Source: Streptomyces sp. NBC_00708 (GTDB lineage: Bacteria; Actinomycetota; Actinomycetes; Streptomycetales; Streptomycetaceae). Taken from it: DNA of 64,000 nt. Numbering within the stretch: the stretch's first letter is position 1; the number at the start of each line of letters is the position of its first letter. The notes beneath the pieces are model-generated. The model worked only from the letters and a program-made list of their open reading frames with translations, did not search any database and was not told the DNA's origin. Positions 27,454 to 35,590 of the stretch are shown piece after piece. The position numbers and the translations under genes were made by a program. The stretch lies in contig CP108997.1 in NCBI GenBank assembly GCA_036226585.1, forward strand, positions 744,001 through 808,000, given 5' to 3'.

Positions 27454-29291
27454 CAGGAGAGACCATGACCGGCATCGCCCCACCGGCCCGGAAGCCACCG
27501 GCGCGCGGGAGACCGGCCCACGAACCCCCCGCCTACGACCCGGCGGCCCCGGAGACGGCCACGACCCTGCCCGTCGCCGGCGCCACAACCGTACGGGCGT
27601 ACGTCCTGGAGCTGATGCGACGTCACCGGAAGCCGTTCGTCGTGGTGACCCTGCTCAACGTTCTGGCGGTGACCGCGTCGGTCGTCGGCCCGTACCTTCT
27701 GGGCGGGATCGTCGAGGACCTGTCCGGCGGCGCCGGCGACCTGCATCTGGAGCGCACGGCCGCGGTGTTCGCGCTGGCGCTCGTCGTGCAGACGGTGGCC
27801 ACCCGGATGATGCGGCTGCGCAGCGCCATGCTGGGCGAGGAGATGCTCGCCGATCTGCGCGAGGACTTCCTCGTCCGGTCGGTGCGGCTGCCGCCGGGGG
27901 TGCTGGAGCGGGCCGGCACGGGCGATCTGCTGTCCCGGATCACCACGGACATCGACCGGCTCGCCAACGCCATGCGCGAGGCCGTGCCGCAGCTGACGAT
28001 CGGTGTGGTGTGGGTCGGTCTGCTCGTCGCCGCCCTCACCGTCACCGCTCCCCCGCTGGCCCTCGCGGTCGTCGTGGCGCTGCCCGTGCTTCTCATCGGC
28101 TGCCGCTGGTACTTCCGCCGGGGGCCCGCGGCCTACCGCTCGGAGGCCGCCGGTTACGCGGCGGTCGCGGCGGCCCTGGCGGAGACCGTGGACGCCGGCC
28201 GGACCGTGGAGGCGCACCGGCTGGGGGCGCGCCGGGTCGCCCTGTCGGACCTGCGCGTCAAGCAGTGGACCGCGTGGGAGCGGTACACGCTGTTCCTGCG
28301 CACGGTGCTCTTCCCGGTCATCAGCTTCACGTACGCGACGATTCTCGGCGCGGTCCTGCTGCTCGGCGGGTGGTTCGTGATCGAGGGGTGGATGACCGTC
28401 GGCCAGGTCACCACGGGTGCGCTGCTCGCCCAGATGATGGTGGACCCGATCGGTCTGATCCTGCGCTGGTACGACGAGTTGCAGGTGGCCCAGGTGTCGC
28501 TGGCGCGGCTGGTGGGTGTCCGGGAGATCGAGCCGGACGCGGGCGACGCCGCGGTCGTCCCGGACGGCCGGGACATGCGTGCCGACGAGGTGCGCTTCGG
28601 GTACGTGGACGGGGTCGACGTACTGCACCGGGTGTCGCTGGACATCGCGCCGGGTACGCGGCTGGCGCTGGTGGGCCCGTCGGGGGCGGGCAAGTCGACG
28701 CTCGGCCGGCTGCTCGCGGGGATCTACGCGCCCCGCACCGGCGAGGTGACGCTCGGCGGGGCGCGGCTGTCGCGGATGGCGACGGAGCGGGTGCGCTCGC
28801 AGGTGGCGCTGGTCAACCAGGAGCACCACGTGTTCGTCGGCTCGCTGCGGGACAACCTGCTGCTGGCCCGTACGGACGCCGGGGACGCGGAGCTGTGGGC
28901 GTCGCTCGCGGCGGTGGACGCGGACGGCTGGGCGAAGGCGCTGGAGGACGGGCTCGACTCCGAGGTCGGCTCGGGCGGTCTGGTGATCACCCCGGCGCAG
29001 GCCCAGCAGATCGCGCTGGCCCGGCTGGTCCTGGCCGATCCGCACACGCTGGTCCTGGACGAGGCGACCTCACTCCTCGATCCCCGGGCGGCCCGCGACC
29101 TGGAGCGGTCGCTGGCCCGGGTGCTGGACGGCCGTACGGTGGTGGCGATCGCCCACCGGCTGCACACCGCGCACGACGCGGACGTGATCGCCGTGGTGGA
29201 GCAGGGCCGGATCAGTGAGCTGGGCAGCCATGACGAGCTGGTGGCGGCGGACGGGGCGTACGCGGCGCTCTGGCGGTCCTGGCACGGATGA
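27450..29291 (+). CDS. ABC exporter half with intact Walker A and degenerate signature motif (partner subunit)
   Basis: This 613-residue exporter half begins with a Pro-rich N-terminal tail (about 1-45), followed by six membrane segments. Its nucleotide-binding domain has Walker A GPSGAGKST (409-417), Q-loop LVNQEH, Walker B TLVLDEATSLLD and H-loop AIAHRL intact. The LSGGQ signature is replaced by VITPAQAQQ (about 512-520). It therefore supplies the catalytic half of the single competent ATP site formed with the LSGGQ of the upstream subunit. Translation starts at ATG 27450, overlapping the previous stop, or at ATG 27465, which has a strong AGGAGAG site. Confidence 0.9.
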   Translation: MTGETMTGIAPPARKPPARGRPAHEPPAYDPAAPETATTLPVAGATTVRAYVLELMRRHRKPFVVVTLLNVLAVTASVVGPYLLGGIVEDLSGGAGDLHLERTAAVFALALVVQTVATRMMRLRSAMLGEEMLADLREDFLVRSVRLPPGVLERAGTGDLLSRITTDIDRLANAMREAVPQLTIGVVWVGLLVAALTVTAPPLALAVVVALPVLLIGCRWYFRRGPAAYRSEAAGYAAVAAALAETVDAGRTVEAHRLGARRVALSDLRVKQWTAWERYTLFLRTVLFPVISFTYATILGAVLLLGGWFVIEGWMTVGQVTTGALLAQMMVDPIGLILRWYDELQVAQVSLARLVGVREIEPDAGDAAVVPDGRDMRADEVRFGYVDGVDVLHRVSLDIAPGTRLALVGPSGAGKSTLGRLLAGIYAPRTGEVTLGGARLSRMATERVRSQVALVNQEHHVFVGSLRDNLLLARTDAGDAELWASLAAVDADGWAKALEDGLDSEVGSGGLVITPAQAQQIALARLVLADPHTLVLDEATSLLDPRAARDLERSLARVLDGRTVVAIAHRLHTAHDADVIAVVEQGRISELGSHDELVAADGAYAALWRSWHG

Positions 29292-29294
29292 GGT

Positions 29295-29326
29295 TCCGGG
29301 GGCCGGTCGGTGGGCCGGCCCCCGGA
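29295..29326. terminator. Bidirectional hairpin terminator
   Basis: A perfect 12-bp stem (29295-29306 with 29315-29326) has an 8-base loop. It is placed between the ABC exporter operon and the convergent YdjM-like gene. Confidence 0.8.
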
Positions 29327-29330
29327 TGGT

Positions 29331-30122
29331 TCAGATGACGTTCATCGCGGCTGCCGCGCCGACGCCGCCGAGGATCATGAAGACGGGCATCAGCACCTTG
29401 ATCTCGACCCAACTGCCGGCCCTGAAGCGCATGGCCTTCGGCGGGCCGATCGGGTACCAGCGCTTGCGGCCGACCGGGATCGGCCACAGGATCGGGCAGC
29501 CGGAGACGGTCAGCGCGTCGCCGATGTCATGGACGAGGGCGCCGAGCACGATCGGCAGCCCGAGCCAGAGGTACTCCTGGCCGGGGTCGGTGAACAGCCA
29601 GTCCGCGCCGTTGCCCGGCTTGTCCAGGATGCCGGCGAGAATCCAGGCGCTGGTCGCCCCGAGCAGCCACACCAGGACGTCGCTGGAGACCCGCGCGGCC
29701 CGCCAGAGCAGGCCCTCGACGGCGAGGACGAGGTGGACGAAGAGGATGCCCAGCACCGCCCACCGGCCGCCGGTGATCGCGGCGGCGGAGGCGCCCGCCC
29801 CGATCAGGACCGCCCACACCCAGGTGTGGGTGAGGGTGCGGTGGCCGCCGTTGCGGTTGGAGTCGCCCCGCATCCGGGTGGCCTTGTACACGGCGTGGGA
29901 GAGCTTGTCGACGATCTCGCACACCCCGCGCGAGACGGGTCCGAAGGCGCGCGAGATGGTCGCCGACTTGTGGTCGAGGTCGGGGGCGAGCGCGGCACCC
30001 GCGCTGATCAGGGCCCCGACGACGAGGACGGGCCACGGCATGGTGTGGCCGGCGGCTGCCGCCGCCGCGCCCACCCCCAGCCAGGCCGCTGCCCCTGACA
30101 GAGAGTGTGCCGGTCCCATCAT
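29331..30122 (-). CDS. YdjM-like membrane-bound metal-dependent hydrolase family protein
   Basis: This 263-residue integral membrane protein has about six hydrophobic segments. Family-type histidine/aspartate motifs are GPAHSLSGAAAW at the start, LAPDLDHKSAT, RTLTHTW and VHDIGDALT. They match the YdjM group annotated as metal-dependent hydrolases, whose relatives include phospholipase-C-like enzymes. The real substrate is unknown. Two consecutive ATG codons open the frame (30122 and 30119). It converges on the ABC exporter and is divergent from the helicase gene. Confidence 0.8.
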   Translation of the reverse strand: MMGPAHSLSGAAAWLGVGAAAAAAGHTMPWPVLVVGALISAGAALAPDLDHKSATISRAFGPVSRGVCEIVDKLSHAVYKATRMRGDSNRNGGHRTLTHTWVWAVLIGAGASAAAITGGRWAVLGILFVHLVLAVEGLLWRAARVSSDVLVWLLGATSAWILAGILDKPGNGADWLFTDPGQEYLWLGLPIVLGALVHDIGDALTVSGCPILWPIPVGRKRWYPIGPPKAMRFRAGSWVEIKVLMPVFMILGGVGAAAAMNVI

Positions 30123-30293
30123 GACTGCCGAGCCCCCGTAGGTGTCGCCGAGAGCGCCAGGGGGTTGCCCCTGGCGCGAGATCCGGCCACCGCCGGTGCG
30201 GCGCGGCCGAGTTGAGAGGGCAGCGTATCGTCCGTGATCTTCCGGCCGTCGTCCGGTTCCCTCATCGGGGCGGAAGGCAGGCAAGATGGGGGC

Positions 30294-32807
30294 GTGACCC
30301 TTATCGATCAGCTGCCCCCGACCGACGATCCCGACGCTCTCTTCGAGGCCTTCTCGTCCTGGACCGAGACGCAGGGGATCACCCTCTACCCCGCTCAGGA
30401 GGAGGCGCTGATCGAGGTGGTCTCCGGGGCCAACGTGATCCTTTCCACGCCCACGGGGTCCGGGAAGAGCCTGGTCGCGGCGGGTGCGCACTTCACGGCG
30501 CTGGCCCAGGACAAGGTCACCTTCTACACCGCGCCCATCAAGGCGCTGGTCTCGGAGAAGTTCTTCGATCTGTGCAAGCTGTTCGGTACGGAGAACGTCG
30601 GCATGCTCACCGGGGACGCCTCGGTCAACGCCGACGCCCCGGTGATCTGCTGCACCGCCGAGGTGCTGGCTTCCATCGCGCTGCGCGACGGGAAGTACGC
30701 GGACATCGGCCAGGTCGTGATGGACGAGTTCCACTTCTACGCGGAGCAGGACCGCGGCTGGGCATGGCAGATCCCGATCCTGGAGCTTCCGCAGGCCCAG
30801 TTCGTCCTGATGTCGGCGACGCTCGGTGACGTCCGGATGTTCGAGGAGGACCTGACCCGGCGCACCGGCCGGCCCACCTCCGTGATCCGTTCGGCGACCC
30901 GTCCGGTGCCGCTGAGCTACGAGTACCGTCTGACGCCCATCACCGAGACGCTCACCGAGCTGCTGGACACCCGGCAGTCGCCGGTGTACATCGTCCACTT
31001 CACGCAGGCCGCCGCGGTGGAGCGGGCGCAGTCGCTGATGAGTATCAACATGTGCACCAAGGAGGAGAAGGAGAAGATCGCCGATCTCATCGGCAACTTC
31101 CGCTTCACCACCAAGTTCGGCCAGAACCTCTCGCGGTACGTGCGGCACGGCATCGGGGTGCACCACGCCGGCATGCTCCCGAAGTACCGCCGTCTCGTGG
31201 AGAAGCTCGCGCAGGCGGGTCTGCTGAAGGTGATCTGCGGTACGGACACGCTCGGCGTCGGCGTCAACGTACCGATCCGTACGGTGCTGTTCACCGCGCT
31301 CACCAAGTACGACGGCACCCGGGTGCGCACCCTGCGGGCGCGGGAGTTCCACCAGATCGCCGGCCGGGCCGGGCGCGCGGGCTTCGACACGGCGGGCTTC
31401 GTCGTCGCGCAGGCCCCCGAGCACGTCATCGAGAACGAGAAGGCGGTCAAGAAGGCCGGGGACGACCCGAAGAAGAAGCGGAAGGTCGTCCGCAAGAAGG
31501 CGCCCGAGGGCTTCGTGGCCTGGTCGGAGACCACGTTCGACAAGCTGATCCAGTCGGATCCGGAGCCGCTGACCTCGCGTTTCCGGGTCACGCACACGAT
31601 GCTGCTGTCCGTGATCGCGCGCCCCGGCAACGCCTTCGACGCGATGCGGCATCTGCTGGAGGACAACCACGAGCCGCGCCGGGCGCAGCTGCGGCACATC
31701 CGCCGGGCCATCGCGATCTACCGGTCGCTGCTGGACGGCGGTGTGGTGGAGCAGCTGGACGAGCCGGACGCGGAGGGCCGCATCGTGCGGCTGACCGTCG
31801 ACCTCCAGCAGGACTTCGCGCTGAACCAGCCGCTGTCCACGTTCGCGCTGGCCGCGTTCGAGCTGCTGGACCCGGACTCGCCGTCGTACGCGCTGGACAT
31901 GGTCTCCGTGGTGGAGTCGACGCTCGACGACCCGCGCCAGATCCTCGCCGCGCAGCAGAACAAGGCGCGCGGGGAGGCGGTCGGGCAGATGAAGGCCGAC
32001 GGCATCGAGTACGAGGAGCGGATGGAGCTGCTCCAGGAGGTGACGTACCCGAAGCCGCTGAGCGAGCTGCTGTGGCATGCGTACGACGTCTACCGGCGCA
32101 GCCACCCGTGGGTGGGCGACCACCCGGTGTCGCCGAAGTCGGTGATCCGCGACATGTACGAACGGGCCATGACGTTCACGGAGTTCACGTCGAACTACGA
32201 GCTGGCGCGCACCGAGGGCATCGTGCTGCGGTATCTGGCGAGTGCGTACAAGGCGCTGGAGCACACCATTCCGGACGACCTCAAGTCCGAGGACCTGGAG
32301 GATCTGATCGCCTGGCTGGGCGAGATGGTCCGTCAGGTCGACTCCAGTCTGCTCGACGAGTGGGAGCAGCTGGCCAACCCCGAGGTGGAGACGGCCGAGC
32401 AGGCTCAGGAGCGGGCGGACGAGGTCAAGCCGGTCACGGCGAACGCCCGCGCGTTCCGGGTCCTGGTGCGCAACGCGATGTTCCGCCGGGTGGAGCTGGC
32501 CGCGCTGGACCGGGTCCGCGACCTCGGCGAGCTGGACGCGGACGCGGGCTGGGACGAGGACGCGTGGGGCGAGGCGATGGACGCGTACTGGGACGAGTAC
32601 GAGGAGCTGGGCACCGGCCCGGACGCGCGCGGGCCGAAGCTGCTGAAGATCGACGAGGACGCGGCGCACGGCCTGTGGCGGGTCCGCCAGACGTTCGCCG
32701 ACCCGAACGGCGACCACGACTGGGGTATCAGCGCGGAGGTCGACCTGGCCGCGTCGGACGAGGAGGGCCGGGCGGTCGTGCGGGTCACGTCCGTGGGCCA
32801 GCTGTGA
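30294..32807 (+). CDS. DEAD/DEAH-box (Ski2-like) helicase with DUF3516 C-terminus
   Basis: This 837-residue superfamily II helicase carries motif I STPTGSGKS, motif II MDEFHF (DEFH variant), motif III MSATLGD, and motif VI QIAGRAGRAG. A long C-terminal helical DUF3516 region (about 400-837) follows. Family relatives are actinobacterial RNA helicases of the Ski2/Mtr4 type, thought to unwind structured RNA. A lysine-rich insert, GDDPKKKRKVVRKK, lies between motor domain 2 and the C-terminal region and probably contacts nucleic acid. The GTG at 30294 is chosen, with a G-rich site upstream. The thioesterase gene follows 17 bases later. Confidence 0.92.
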   Translation: MTLIDQLPPTDDPDALFEAFSSWTETQGITLYPAQEEALIEVVSGANVILSTPTGSGKSLVAAGAHFTALAQDKVTFYTAPIKALVSEKFFDLCKLFGTENVGMLTGDASVNADAPVICCTAEVLASIALRDGKYADIGQVVMDEFHFYAEQDRGWAWQIPILELPQAQFVLMSATLGDVRMFEEDLTRRTGRPTSVIRSATRPVPLSYEYRLTPITETLTELLDTRQSPVYIVHFTQAAAVERAQSLMSINMCTKEEKEKIADLIGNFRFTTKFGQNLSRYVRHGIGVHHAGMLPKYRRLVEKLAQAGLLKVICGTDTLGVGVNVPIRTVLFTALTKYDGTRVRTLRAREFHQIAGRAGRAGFDTAGFVVAQAPEHVIENEKAVKKAGDDPKKKRKVVRKKAPEGFVAWSETTFDKLIQSDPEPLTSRFRVTHTMLLSVIARPGNAFDAMRHLLEDNHEPRRAQLRHIRRAIAIYRSLLDGGVVEQLDEPDAEGRIVRLTVDLQQDFALNQPLSTFALAAFELLDPDSPSYALDMVSVVESTLDDPRQILAAQQNKARGEAVGQMKADGIEYEERMELLQEVTYPKPLSELLWHAYDVYRRSHPWVGDHPVSPKSVIRDMYERAMTFTEFTSNYELARTEGIVLRYLASAYKALEHTIPDDLKSEDLEDLIAWLGEMVRQVDSSLLDEWEQLANPEVETAEQAQERADEVKPVTANARAFRVLVRNAMFRRVELAALDRVRDLGELDADAGWDEDAWGEAMDAYWDEYEELGTGPDARGPKLLKIDEDAAHGLWRVRQTFADPNGDHDWGISAEVDLAASDEEGRAVVRVTSVGQL

Positions 32808-32824
32808 GAGCGGAGAGAAACGGC

Positions 32825-33709
32825 ATGACGAACCCCGCCGAGCGCCTGGTCGACCTGCTCGACCTGGAGCGGATCGAGGTCAACATCTTCCGGGGCCGCA
32901 GCCCCGACGAGTCGCTGCAGCGGGTCTTCGGCGGGCAGGTGGCCGGGCAGGCGCTGGTGGCGGCGGGCCGCACCACGGACGGGGACCGGCCGGTGCACTC
33001 GCTGCACGCGTACTTCCTGCGGCCCGGCCGTCCCGGTGTGCCGATCGTGTACGACGTGGAGCGGGTCCGGGACGGCAGGTCGTTCACCACGCGACGGGTG
33101 ACGGCCGTCCAGCAGGGCCGGACGATCTTCAACCTGACGGCGTCGTTCCACCGCCCGGAGGAGGCGGGCTTCGAGCACCAGCTGCCGCCTGCCCGGGTGG
33201 TGCCGGATCCCGAGGAGCTGCCGACGGTCGCCGAGGAGGTGCGCGAGCACCTGGGCGGGCTGCCGGAGGCCCTGGAGCGGATGGCGCGGCGCCAGCCGTT
33301 CGACATCCGCTATGTGGACCGGCTGCGCTGGACGCACGACGAGATCAAGGACGCGGATCCGCGCAGCGCGGTGTGGATGCGCGCGGTGGGGCCGCTGGGC
33401 GACGATCCGCTGGTGCACACGTGCGCGCTGACGTACGCGAGCGACATGACGCTGCTGGACGCGGTCCGTATCCCGGTCGAGCCGCTGTGGGGGCCGCGCG
33501 GTTTCGACATGGCGTCGCTGGATCACGCGATGTGGTTCCACCGGCCGTTCCGGGCGGACGAGTGGTTCCTGTACGACCAGGAGTCACCGGTGGCGACGGG
33601 CGGGCGGGGTCTGGCGCGCGGCCGGATCTACGACCGGGCGGGCCATCTGCTGGTGTCGGTGGTGCAGGAGGGCCTGTTCCGGCGGCTGGGCGACGCGCCG
33701 TCCGCGTAA
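32825..33709 (+). CDS. tesB: Acyl-CoA thioesterase II (TesB-like)
   Basis: This 294-residue double hot-dog protein hydrolyses medium- and long-chain acyl-CoA. Landmarks are FGGQVAGQALVAAGRT near residue 37, HSLHAYFLRPG, the second-half SLDHAMWFH with the catalytic Asp, and the C-terminal SVVQEGLFR. Length and order match TesB. It lies 17 bases after the helicase gene, with a GGAGAG ribosome site, so it is co-transcribed with it although the functions are unrelated. Confidence 0.93.
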   Translation: MTNPAERLVDLLDLERIEVNIFRGRSPDESLQRVFGGQVAGQALVAAGRTTDGDRPVHSLHAYFLRPGRPGVPIVYDVERVRDGRSFTTRRVTAVQQGRTIFNLTASFHRPEEAGFEHQLPPARVVPDPEELPTVAEEVREHLGGLPEALERMARRQPFDIRYVDRLRWTHDEIKDADPRSAVWMRAVGPLGDDPLVHTCALTYASDMTLLDAVRIPVEPLWGPRGFDMASLDHAMWFHRPFRADEWFLYDQESPVATGGRGLARGRIYDRAGHLLVSVVQEGLFRRLGDAPSA

Positions 33710-33713
33710 CGGC

Positions 33714-33926
33714 TCAGGTCCCGGGCAGCGCGTCCTGCTCGACCTCGTGCCGCCGGTGACGGATGTCGGGCGGCGCGGGGTGCAGTCTGGCGTCGCAGGT
33801 GGGGCCGAGACCGGTGCGGCGGGAGTCCGTGCCGGTGAGCGGGCGTCCGCACAGGCGGCAGCGCACGACGCGGGGGCCGGTCGCCCCGGCGGTGCCGGGC
33901 AGGGGCTCGGCTTCTGGTGACTCCAC
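33714..33926 (-). CDS. Small Cys-motif protein (DUF6011-like)
   Basis: This 70-residue protein has a CRLCGRPLTGTDSR segment and a later GPTCDARL. Together these make a small zinc-binding knuckle of the type seen in DUF6011 proteins of actinomycetes. Function is unknown. It begins MESPEAEP at 33926 and ends five bases from the thioesterase stop on the other strand. The assignment rests on the Cys spacing alone. Confidence 0.6.
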   Translation of the reverse strand: MESPEAEPLPGTAGATGPRVVRCRLCGRPLTGTDSRRTGLGPTCDARLHPAPPDIRHRRHEVEQDALPGT

Positions 33927-33994
33927 GCCGTCATCCTCTCAGGTGGCGGGGCTACTGTTCGACTTCCCGATCACCACAACGGAGGAGCGCGCAG

Positions 33995-34693
33995 GTGGCC
34001 ACCGTCCTGAAAGTGAGTCCCGTAGCCACGGGGAAGAAGGCGCGGAAGGGCGCGGCGGTGACGGCTCCCGTCTCGCCCTTCAGCCACGTCGTCACCGTCA
34101 GGGACGAACCCGCCGGGGAGTCGCGGACGCTGGCCCATCTGGAGCGCGAACTGCCGCCGGGCGGCATACCGGACTACCTCGCCGCCCGTAAGACCGGGGC
34201 GCGCTCCTTCGTCCTGTGGGCCGACCCGGAGCGCCGCGCCCGGCTGGCGACGGTCGTCACCACGTCGGCCATTGACGGGGTGTCGGCGTATCAGGTGCTG
34301 GGCGGTCACGGCGAGGTGCTCGGCACGGTCGTCCGCGAGAAGGCGTGCTCGGGCAAGGGCCTGCGCACCCGCTGGACGGTCGCGCAGACCGGCTGCCCCG
34401 AGGCCGTCGGCCTCAAGGGCCGGATCTTCTGGTGGTACCTGTGGTGGCTGCTGTTCCCCCTGTGGGTGGCGATCGGTGTGGGAAGCCTCCTGGGAGGCGG
34501 CGGCGACGTACCACGCGGCCCCCGGCGGATCCGCTGGCGTGCCGCCGGCGAGACCCCGCTGGAGTTCTGGTCGGACGGTGAGGTCGTCGTGCACGCGCAG
34601 TGGGCCGACCAGCGGCTGGCGGCGGCGCTGACGGCGCTGGTCACCTCGTTCGACAGCTGGCTCGGCATGCCCTGGGACGACAAGCGGGAGTGA
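33995..34693 (+). CDS. Hypothetical protein with one hydrophobic segment
   Basis: The 232 residues match no family I recognise. An N-terminal basic stretch (GKKARKG), a mixed domain with RSFVLWADPERRARLATVVTT, and a tryptophan-rich hydrophobic segment (WWYLWWLLFPLWVAIGV, near 145-161) followed by a glycine run can be seen. It could be a membrane-associated protein with both termini cytoplasmic. The GTG at 33995 has a GGAGGA site eight bases upstream. Codon usage is normal for the region, so it is a real gene. Confidence 0.75.
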   Translation: MATVLKVSPVATGKKARKGAAVTAPVSPFSHVVTVRDEPAGESRTLAHLERELPPGGIPDYLAARKTGARSFVLWADPERRARLATVVTTSAIDGVSAYQVLGGHGEVLGTVVREKACSGKGLRTRWTVAQTGCPEAVGLKGRIFWWYLWWLLFPLWVAIGVGSLLGGGGDVPRGPRRIRWRAAGETPLEFWSDGEVVVHAQWADQRLAAALTALVTSFDSWLGMPWDDKRE

Positions 34694-34747
34694 CGGGCCG
34701 GGAGGAGCGGCAGGAGGCACGCCCGGTGTGATGATCACTCAGAATCC

Positions 34748-34761
34748 GTCTGGGTAGGACT
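34748..34761. promoter_or_regulatory. Short imperfect palindrome upstream of the 34802 gene
   Basis: GGGTAG-GA-CTACTC is a 14-base dyad (five of six positions match), 41 bases before the start codon of the next gene. It may be a regulator site; no clear -10/-35 pair goes with it. Confidence 0.3.
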
Positions 34762-34801
34762 ACTCATACGCCGCACGCCTCCGCCACCTAACCTCGCACA
34801 C

Positions 34802-35437
34802 ATGTTCACGACCCCCGAACGCGGCGCCCGCTCCTCCGGCCGCACCCTTGTCCTCACCGTCGCCGCCCTGGTGATGGCGGTCCTGGCCGTCGCCGCTGTC
34901 ATCGCCGGGAACCGGGTGTGGCAGGGTGCGCCGTATCCCTCCGTCGACCCCGACGCCGTCGCGCAGCGGATCAAGGACCGGTCGGACTGGGTGTACGAGG
35001 GCTTCGCGCTGTCCGGGAAGTACGCCGCGAGTCCGGGCACCGTCGCCACCGGCAGCTGCTACTACCGGGGGCTCAGGAGCGTCGCCCACATCGACCAGGC
35101 ACGCGACGACGTCTACAGCTTCGGCCTCGGCTGGAGCGTTCCCGACGTCCCCGAGGCGATGGCCGAGGAGGCGCAACGACGGGTGCGCGGACGGCTGGAG
35201 CAGCAGGGCTGGAAGGTCAGCTACGAAGGTGACCGCTCCGGGGCGACCTTCCGTGAGCTGGGATACCGGTTCCTGAGCCCCGACGGCTCCGACAAGGTCG
35301 ACGTCCGGTGGAACACCTCGACCACGACTCTGTTCGTCAGCGTGTACGCGCCGTGCGGGCAGGTGCCCGACGGCTTCAACGGGTACAACTGGCCCGCCGC
35401 GCGCTGGTCCCCGAAGGAGCGGGCGGCCGGGAGCTGA
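34802..35437 (+). CDS. Membrane-anchored extracytoplasmic protein of unknown function
   Basis: The 211 residues have an uncleaved-looking N-terminal anchor (TLVLTVAALVMAVLAVAAVI, about 15-35) and a soluble outside domain. Two Cys, in GSCYYRG and YAPCGQ, probably pair in a disulfide. Repeated Tyr/Trp residues and a C-terminal FNGYNWP are visible. I do not recognise a family. The ATG at 34802 follows a short upstream dyad. Codon bias supports coding. Confidence 0.75.
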   Translation: MFTTPERGARSSGRTLVLTVAALVMAVLAVAAVIAGNRVWQGAPYPSVDPDAVAQRIKDRSDWVYEGFALSGKYAASPGTVATGSCYYRGLRSVAHIDQARDDVYSFGLGWSVPDVPEAMAEEAQRRVRGRLEQQGWKVSYEGDRSGATFRELGYRFLSPDGSDKVDVRWNTSTTTLFVSVYAPCGQVPDGFNGYNWPAARWSPKERAAGS

Positions 35438-35590
35438 GGGCGGCTGACCCGATCGGGCGATCCCGGCCGCCGACTGCACCCCACAGCGCGAGCCCTCGCG
35501 TGCGTGTCGCGCGGGGGCACGGAAGGTGGTCGCGCGCGCTGCTGTGCGGGTCGCTTCCGGCGCCCGGGGCGCGCCCGAGGAGGCGGGTCC

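Noticed and set aside
31450..31500. Nuclear localisation signal implying a eukaryotic-targeted effector
   Set aside because: The protein is an ordinary large bacterial helicase without secretion signal; the basic string sits where nucleic-acid contacts are expected.
29331..32717. Long minus-strand frame reading through from opposite the helicase into the YdjM-like gene
   Set aside because: Only its last 263 codons (from 30122) encode a recognisable membrane protein; the rest lies opposite the helicase motifs.
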